Assembly: GCF_902686445.1 (NCBI RefSeq)
Contig: NC_062218.1
Span: 134,215,241 to 134,279,240, forward strand
Direction of reading: 5' to 3'
DNA length: 64,000 nt
From: Sciurus carolinensis
Lineage: Eukaryota; Chordata; Mammalia; Rodentia; Sciuridae
This document shows, piece after piece, positions 60,163 through 64,000 of the stretch. Each line of letters begins with the position of its first letter. Position 1 is the first letter of the stretch. Position numbers and translations under genes: made by a program. The notes under the pieces were generated by a model, which saw only the letters and a list, made by a program, of their open reading frames with translations, was not told where the DNA came from and searched no databases.

Positions 60163-63100
60163 AATGTAGACATGGAGGGATTTGGGAAGCTTTAGGTTCT
60201 TTTTTTTTTTTTTTCTTTTTTTCCTTTTGGTGGTACTGAGGATTGAACCCAGGGGTACTTTACCACTATTCTACATCTCCAGCCCTTTTAAATAGTTAAA
60301 AAGGTCTCACTAAGTTTCTGAGGCTGGTCCTCCTGTCACAGCCTCCAGAGTTGCTGGGATTACAAGGTGTGTTCTAATGCACCTAGTAAGCTTTAGTTAG
60401 ATTCTTTAGGTCCAACCGCATGATGGCTACTAATGTCCTGAAGATGGATCAGGGTATCTGTTTTCCCTCAGACACAGTTCCTAACACCAGGAGTCTTAGG
60501 CCTCAGCTCTGGTTACCATCTCTGGTGTAGTAAAAAGTCTACCTGAGGGCTGTCCCCTGCATACCCCACCACAGGGCACTCTATAACTTACTGTTTTTTT
60601 TTTTTTTGGTATTGGAGATTGAACCCAGGGTCACTTTACCACTGAGCTATATATCCACAGGCCTTTTATATTTTTATTTTTTGAAACAGGGTCTTGCTAA
60701 TTTGCTTAGGATATTGCTAAAATGCAGAGGCTGATGGGAGAGGGGAGGAAGAATGGGAGAGAAAAGGCAGGGATCATGAACTGAAATAGATTTCACTGTT
60801 TGTTATTTCCACAATCCCACAGTGCTGGGGACTCAAACCCGGGACTCCAGCATGAGAGGCAGGCACTCTACGAGGTGGGCTATATGGCCTGCTGAAATAG
60901 ATATCATGCATATACATTTGTTGGGATGAACCCAACTACTATGTGTAATTATAAAACTTCAAAACAAAACAAAACAAAACAAAACATCCAAGGAAAAGAA
61001 ATAAAAATTGCTGAGGCTAGCCTTGAACTTTGTGATCCTCCTGCCTCAGCCTCCCCAGTAGCTGAAAGTAAAGGCGCATACCACCCTGTCTGTCTTATAC
61101 TTTACTGCTTACTCTAATTTGTGTCCCATTTTATCAACCTGACTTCCCACTTGACTCTATTTTTCCACTCCTCATCGAACCTTTTGGGACTTCTGGACTA
61201 GACTCCTCAATGTTTTTGTTATGTCTATTCTAGGTCACTTCTAACTCAGGGCTACTAGATTGATCTTTCTCAAACCCAGGCCTGGTCATTTCAGTATAGT
61301 GCTTAAAAACCTCCAACAGCTTCCCTAGGTTTAAAGGGTAAGAACTAAACTCTTTAACATGACACTAATGGTCTAAAAACCTCCCAGTCTCCACCTTTAC
61401 CTCATTGGGCAACATCTGTTCCATTATGGAGAACTGTTTACCTGTTCCCCCAAATACGAGGCTTTCTGGTGTGCCTCTGTCCATCATCCTTCCCCGAGCT
61501 GCCTCCCCCATTGATTTCCTCTCTGCCCTAGCACAGCACTTTGCTCAGTTTTCCATCAAAGGGCTTTTGATATCTGTCCTGTTTTAGGTTCAGTACATGT
61601 TTGCAGATCCAATGTAAAAGCCCCAGGCTAATTCATTCATCTAGAGCCAAAATCCCACTTTTACCTGAGAATCCAAGTCTTCTCCTTTTAAGCAGAGATT
61701 GGCATCAAGAACATTGAGTCCCACCAGCAAACCAACAATCACCATTCCTTCTTCCTCCATCATTAATGCCTCAGGGTCATAGAACTCACTAAAAGAGATT
61801 GACATGACAGAGGAGCTGCTCAGAATACTTTTAAGACTCCTTCACCCCAACCTGCTTTGCCTTTTCAACTCTTGGCTGGTGTGGCTACTGACCTACACGG
61901 GGCAATACCTTTCGTTTCTTTCCACTATGTCAAGTATTACTATTTCTTCTCTGCTACCATTTGAATATTAAGTGTCCCCCAAAGGTGCTAAAGGATTGAT
62001 GCTATTGGGAGGTGGCCTAATGGGAGGGCCTAATGGGAGGTCTTTAGGTCATGGCAGGTGTGCCCCACAAGGCGATGGTGGGACCTTGGTCTCTTCTCTC
62101 TTTTGCTTCCTGTCCAGGTGAGTGGTTTTTACTCTGCAACATGCTCCTATTGCCTTGCCAGAGACCCAAAGTAGCAGGATCAACGGATTATGGGCTGAAA
62201 CCTCTAAAATTATAAGCCAGAATTAATCTCTTCTAAAATGATTATCTCATTTTTTTTTTCCTCCTGATACTGGGAATTGATACTCAGATACTTTACTACT
62301 AATCTACATCCCTAGACCTTTTTATTTTGCTAAACTGCTGAAGGTCTGGATAAAATGCTGAGACTGGCTTTAAACTTGTGATCTTCCTGCCTCAGGTTTC
62401 TTAATTGCTGGGATTAAGGTGTGCCCCACTGTGTCCAACTTCGGGTATTTGTTATAGTGACAGAAAGTTGACTGATACATTCTCCATCCTCCTTTCTTCC
62501 TGTGGATTAGGGTGGGCTCTTCAATCTTTCTGTGTAAGGTGAATTCCTCCATTTGGATCTTGAACCCCAGTCCTTCCCATTATCTCCTGGTCACTGCATT
62601 CCTGAGCATCATTCTGCCTCTCCTGTCTCTACACTGGTTCCCCTTCTGCACTGGTATGAACAATTTTTATATTTGTGCTTTTATAAACAGTAAATAGGAT
62701 TCCATAGCCTCCACACATCCAAGAATAAAACTTTCCTCTTCCTGTGTCCTGAGCAATGTGTGTTGTAAAAACTTCCTTACCTCATAGTCATCTCAGCCAT
62801 TTGCAGTGGGGCTCTACCCCCTCTACTATTGATTCTGATCACCACTGATTTACTAGTTTATCAAATTCACTGGCACCCAGGCAATTCTGTGTGTGTGTAC
62901 ACACATATGTGCGTGTGCATGCAGAACTTAATGTCTTAAGAATTAGTTTATTAGAACAAAATCTGAAACTCAATTTACTCAGTGTAAATATACTCAGAGC
63001 ACAAAGTATACAAAATATTTGAAATCAGTATTTATCACATAAAGAGATGTCCAATAACAGGCTGTGACTTAAAAACACTGAAAAATTTGGAGTTTAGATC

Positions 63101-64000
63101 ATACTGTAAAAGATATTTTTATCTCACTACACAAGAGAATTAACTCCAGAGTGATTCATGAGTTGTAAATTCTCAGTCTAGAGAAAATTCCTTTTATAAT
63201 GACTATTTGCTTATACAGTTATAAATATAAAAAATGAACCAGTCATAAATTTCAGTGATAGGCAAATTAAGATTTTACTAATGCTAAGAGATAAAATTTT
63301 ATAAACTGGATATGGAATCCTGAACTAGGTAATATAGACATGTTCTGTTAAAAAAGCAGGATTTGATACTTTTAAAATTGTCCACTGTATCTAGCTCTAA
63401 AATAATTTTTTTCAATGTAATAAATACCATTTCATAGAAACTTAATAGAATAGGCTGTTAGTTATCAAATCTTAGGTACTGACACTTTTAAAGAATTATC
63501 TTTGAAAATTTTCAAAATGAAAAGGTCATATGAATCTTCATTCAAAATTATTTTCAGATATCAGTGCTCAAAAAAGAAACATTGCTGGATGCAGTGACAT
63601 ATGCCTGTGATCCCAGTGGCTCAGGAGGCTGAGGCAGGGAGGATCATGAATTCAAAGCCAGTCTCAGCAAAAGCAAGGAGCTAAGCAACTCAGCTGAGAT
63701 ACTGTTTCTAAATAAAATACAAAATAGGGTTGGGAATGTGGCTCGGTGGTCCAGTGCCCCTGAGTTCAATCTCTGGTATCCCCCAAAAATAAATAAATAA
63801 AATGATAAAAAAAGAAACATTGCTATTTTAAAACTAAGCCACAGAATAAATATTTAAGATGATAATTTCAAATAGAAGCTTTGAACATTACGTACTCTTA
63901 TTTTAATTCAAAACAACCTACAGAACTATGCTGTAATTATTTACAAAGCAAAAGATAAGCAAAGACAGATGATGAAATACCTTAAGAGATGTTTATTGTC
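28109..64000 (-). CDS. RUFY1: RUN and FYVE domain-containing protein 1, 3' part (15 exons, upstream exons beyond the window)
   Basis: Early-endosome effector (Rabip4) that binds Rab GTPases and PI3P and acts in recycling. Exons, 5' to 3' on the minus strand: 64000-63981 (cut), 61788-61665, 56641-56580, 55723-55658, 52337-52268, 49135-49034, 47952-47836, 46024-45857, 39964-39867, 37834-37715, 37102-36973, 34610-34516, 31207-31159, 29351-29274, 28252-28109. All are GT-AG with matching phases and total 1443 nt, i.e. 480 residues plus TGA. In window residues: 1-48 end of the RUN region ([13 protein letters not shown]), about 90-405 heptad-rich coiled coil ([17 protein letters not shown]), about 408-480 FYVE finger. 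Human RUFY1 has 708 residues by recall, so roughly the first 230 lie outside. RUFY2 is less likely because of the [15 protein letters not shown] segment and the HNRNPH1 neighbour. Confidence 0.96.
29274..29351 (-). CDS. RUFY1: RUFY1 exon with the WxxD motif and first FYVE cysteine pair
   Basis: Encodes [20 protein letters not shown] then SISRRK: the FYVE WxxD motif (WLKD), the first CxxC and the basic patch. Flanked by TCCTCAG and GTACGT; 78 nt, in phase. Confidence 0.95.
30305..30378 (-). mobile_element. ID SINE in RUFY1 intron
   Basis: TTGTGCTGGGGATGGAACTC; shortened 5' part. Confidence 0.8.
31658..31856 (-). mobile_element. B1-dID SINE
   Basis: Poly(T), GGGTACTGGGGATTTAAC, GCTGGAATTACAGGCATG. 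Confidence 0.87.
32028..32160 (+). mobile_element. long-tailed ID-type SINE
   Basis: GTTGTGGCTCAATGGTAGAG, TTTGATCCTCAGCACCAC, AAATAAATAAAATAAA tail. Confidence 0.87.
33115..33285 (-). mobile_element. B1-dID SINE
   Basis: GGGGCATAAAACCAGGGCC right arm, TTGAGATGGGGTCTTGC left arm. Confidence 0.78.
33799..33900 (+). mobile_element. ID SINE, well preserved
   Basis: GGCTGGGGAGATAGCTCAG, GGTTCAATCCCCAGTACC, poly(A). Confidence 0.9.
34725..34885 (-). mobile_element. B1-dID SINE
   Basis: CTCTACCACTGAGCTATACC then GCTGGGATTACAGATGTG. Confidence 0.82.
35253..35450 (+). mobile_element. B1-dID SINE
   Basis: GTACTGGGTACAGTGGTGC left arm, GGCTGTAGCTCAG right arm, poly(A). Confidence 0.82.
35451..36970. 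other. RUFY1 intron, mostly unique
   Basis: No SINE recognised. A stretch near 36660-36840 resembles an old L2/MIR-type repeat. Open frames here lack support. Confidence 0.4.
37965..38122 (-). mobile_element. 7SL-type fragment and ID SINE
   Basis: CCTAGGCTGGTTCTGAACTC; then CATGCATGCTGGGCAAGTGC and CTACCACTAAGCTATACC. Confidence 0.75.
38140..39770 (-). mobile_element. old L1 3' end, interrupted by two SINEs
   Basis: The reverse complement of an ancient L1 3' region (GTTTTCCAAAGTGGTTTTAC, ATGAATAAAGGTGCTG). SINEs at 38815-38937 (+, 7SL type) and 39075-39217 (-, long-tailed) split it. Confidence 0.75.
40823..41810 (+). mobile_element. 5'-truncated L1 3' end
   Basis: ORF2 C-terminal text ([33 protein letters not shown]), 3' UTR and a long poly(A). 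The reading frame is broken. Confidence 0.92.
40993..41094 (+). mobile_element. ID SINE inside the L1, CA-repeat tail
   Basis: GGTTGGGGATATAGCTCAG, AAATCCCCAGCACCACAG, then (CA)n. L1 sequence resumes with AGTAATAATAAGTGTTGG. Confidence 0.9.
42085..42670 (-). mobile_element. three minus-strand SINEs
   Basis: ID 42085-42170, well-preserved ID 42208-42297, B1-dID 42440-42670. Confidence 0.87.
43236..43420 (+). mobile_element. B1-dID SINE
   Basis: AGCTGGGTGTAGTGGCCCAT left arm, GGGGATGTAGCTTAGTGG right arm. A short L1 ORF2-like piece precedes it (about 43170-43235). Confidence 0.83.
43421..45370. other. RUFY1 intron, mostly unique
   Basis: One ID SINE at about 44000-44085 (+). The rest is unassigned and no exon was found in it. 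Confidence 0.45.
45377..45472 (-). mobile_element. ID SINE
   Basis: Poly(T), GGTGCTGGGGGTTAACC, CTACCAACTGAGCTATATCC. Confidence 0.88.
46374..46640 (-). mobile_element. B1-dID SINE and SINE fragment
   Basis: 46374-46560 full dimer; 46575-46640 partial ID. Confidence 0.8.
46798..47520 (+). mobile_element. long-tailed SINE and two B1-dID SINEs
   Basis: Long-tailed 46798-46935; B1-dID 47000-47190; B1-dID 47308-47520. All three are in the same orientation. Confidence 0.85.
47702..47797 (-). mobile_element. ID SINE 38 nt from a RUFY1 donor site
   Basis: Flanked by an 11-bp repeat AAATTCTTCTT (47691-47701 and 47799-47809). Same strand as RUFY1. The exon 47836-47952 ends 38 nt away. Confidence 0.92.
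48210..48610. other. possible old L2-type repeat in RUFY1 intron
   Basis: AGTATTTATTGACCATGTTT and later text resemble an ancient repeat. The class is uncertain. Confidence 0.35.
48625..48962 (+). mobile_element. Tigger-like DNA transposon relic, uninterrupted
   Basis: GTTGGCCCTCATACTTGCAG at the left and CCAAGAAAAGACTATA at the right, with AGTAATCTAGAGATAATTTA and ATATGCAAATACTAC inside. Much too short to encode a transposase. Confidence 0.78.
49555..50340 (+). mobile_element. B1-dID, long-tailed SINE and B1-dID
   Basis: 49555-49770, 49928-50046 and 50115-50340. The last contains an (AAAAC)n run at 50227-50273. Confidence 0.85.
50480..50570 (+). mobile_element. ID SINE, diverged
   Basis: CCGGCAATATAGTTTAGTGG, GGTTTGATATCCAGAACCAC. 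Confidence 0.7.
50571..52260. other. RUFY1 intron, no repeat or exon recognised
   Basis: The 142-codon plus-strand open frame at 51566 has no recognisable domain and no splice support, so I do not call it a gene. Confidence 0.4.
52725..53235 (-). mobile_element. run of three minus-strand SINEs
   Basis: ID 52725-52815, B1-dID 52835-53020, B1-dID 53035-53235, head to tail. Confidence 0.83.
53710..54000 (-). mobile_element. B1-dID SINE and ID fragment
   Basis: 53710-53935 begins with a poly(T) and (G)n run; fragment 53936-54000 follows. Confidence 0.8.
54118..54265 (+). mobile_element. ID SINE and B1 left-arm fragment
   Basis: ID 54118-54197 lacks its first bases; the 7SL-like piece is at 54222-54265. 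Confidence 0.82.
54290..54880 (+). mobile_element. old L1 ORF2 fragment
   Basis: ATCACATCAACAGATCAAGG and AACATCTATTCCTTATAAAA are conserved ORF2 text, heavily mutated. Confidence 0.75.
54946..55038 (-). mobile_element. ID SINE with perfect 16-bp target duplication
   Basis: Flanked by CCCCTGGGAAGCATTT at 54930-54945 and 55039-55054. The body is close to the consensus, so the insertion is recent. Confidence 0.95.
55803..55865 (-). other. RUFY1: candidate 63-nt cassette exon in a RUFY1 intron
   Basis: On the minus strand a good pyrimidine-rich acceptor (TTTCTGTTTACTTCAG) precedes 63 open bases ending ACAAG before a weak donor GTGATC. The flanking exons join in phase 2 (GA|G). The candidate keeps that phase on both sides, inserting [20 protein letters not shown] and then Arg between KE and HERITD. 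It is not in the human RUFY1 isoform I can recall. It could be a real alternative exon or chance. Confidence 0.45.
56100..56515. mobile_element. B1-dID SINE (-) and B1-type SINE (+)
   Basis: Minus copy 56100-56260; plus copy 56345-56515 with an (AAAAC)n tail from about 56454. Confidence 0.8.
56714..56899 (-). mobile_element. 5'-truncated L1 3' UTR with perfect 16-bp target duplication
   Basis: Poly(T) then TATTGTAAACAAATGGGATA. The reverse complement shares the L1 3' UTR pattern of the copy ending at 41810 (TGTATGATTACA). Flanked by AAGCCTTATAATTCTT at 56698-56713 and 56900-56915. Confidence 0.88.
56993..57190 (+). mobile_element. B1-dID SINE
   Basis: GCTGGGTATGATGGCACATG left arm, GGGGATGTGGCTCAGTGG right arm. 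Confidence 0.87.
57735..57945 (-). mobile_element. B1-dID SINE
   Basis: Poly(T), GGCACTGGGGATTGAACCC, then TCTCACAGTTGCTTAGGG. Confidence 0.87.
58560..58850 (+). mobile_element. old L1 ORF2 fragment
   Basis: AACAGAAATTAATGGATTAG and GAAGTTGGTTCTTTAAAG are ORF2 words. Confidence 0.65.
58858..59040 (+). mobile_element. B1-dID SINE
   Basis: AGCTGGGCACAGTGATGCAC left arm, GAGGATGTAGCTCAGTGG right arm. Confidence 0.85.
59041..59875. other. RUFY1 intron, AT-rich, mostly unassigned
   Basis: A CA-rich patch at about 59700-59726 and weak L1-like text; no exon found. Confidence 0.4.
59890..60010 (+). mobile_element. ID SINE with duplicated 5' end (two A boxes)
   Basis: The first 26 bp (59890-59915) are repeated perfectly at 59916-59941. 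The remainder is a near-consensus ID with poly(A). AAAAGGCATGTGTG flanks it on both sides (59877-59890 and 60011-60024). Confidence 0.93.
60075..60156 (+). repeat. partial ID SINE running into (CA)n
   Basis: GGCCCTGAGTTTGATCCCCA then about 36 bp of CA repeat. Confidence 0.88.
60200..60895 (-). mobile_element. B1-dID, second B1-dID part and diverged ID
   Basis: 60200-60390, 60597-60720 and 60820-60895; the last lacks a poly(T) start and is strongly diverged. Confidence 0.75.
61100..61620. mobile_element. L2-like ancient LINE fragment
   Basis: CCTGGTCATTTCAG, AAAAACCTCCAACAGCTTCC and AACTAAACTCTTTAACATG resemble the L2 3' region. It abuts the RUFY1 exon at 61665. Confidence 0.5.
61940..62480 (+). 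mobile_element. MaLR-like LTR split by a B1-dID SINE
   Basis: ATTTGAATATTAAGTGTCCC and GGGAGGTGGCCTAATGGGAG at the left, GTTATAGTGACAGAAAGTTG at the right. A minus-strand SINE fills about 62253-62440. Confidence 0.65.
62481..63582. other. RUFY1 intron, AT-rich, unassigned
   Basis: A GT/CA-rich stretch at 62888-62925; otherwise nothing recognised. Confidence 0.4.
63583..63800 (+). mobile_element. B1-dID SINE
   Basis: GCTGGATGCAGTGACATATG left arm, GGGAATGTGGCTCGGTGG right arm, AAATAAATAAATAAA tail. Confidence 0.87.

Overview
This is a 64 kb piece of a mammalian nuclear genome, almost certainly from a squirrel-family rodent (ground squirrel or marmot type). That reading rests on dozens of tRNA-Ala-like ID SINEs, B1-dID dimers (a 7SL-derived left arm plus an ID-like right arm) and a long-tailed ID relative ending in CACATAAAAATAAATAAA-like tails. 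The species is inferred from repeats only. There is no prokaryotic gene, CRISPR array, operon or phage. Two multi-exon protein genes lie tail to tail, the arrangement known for human 5q35.3.

Layout. 1-14.4 kb: intergenic DNA, mostly retrotransposons (three L1 3' ends, many SINEs, MST-like LTRs, two Tigger-like DNA transposons), with one CpG-rich patch near 7.9-8.3 kb. 14.4-23.9 kb, plus strand: complete HNRNPH1 with a CpG-island promoter carrying six NRF1-like palindromes. I traced all coding exons; they join to exactly 449 or 472 codons by two alternative ends. This interval has no recognisable SINE, unlike everything around it. 23.9-27.6 kb: spacer between the two 3' ends. 27.6-64 kb, minus strand: RUFY1 from its poly(A) signal up to a coding exon cut by the window edge. 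Fifteen exons (the first partial) encode the last 480 residues: the end of the RUN region, a long coiled coil and the complete C-terminal FYVE zinc finger. The RUFY1 introns are full of ID and B1-dID SINEs, L1 fragments, a Tigger-like copy and an LTR.

The genes have unrelated jobs. HNRNPH1 is a nuclear splicing factor that binds G-runs. RUFY1 is an early-endosome Rab/PI3P effector. Their only evident link is the shared 3.7 kb convergent 3' spacer.

I found no new multi-gene system. The most informative observations are splicing architecture: a tandemly duplicated HNRNPH1 exon whose full-length double inclusion would create a stop, a 55-nt intron, a stop codon ending exactly at an exon boundary, G-runs around a frame-shifting RRM2 exon, and an unexpected phase-compatible 63-nt open exon candidate in a RUFY1 intron. 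Several nested or fresh retrotransposon insertions also show readable target-site duplications.
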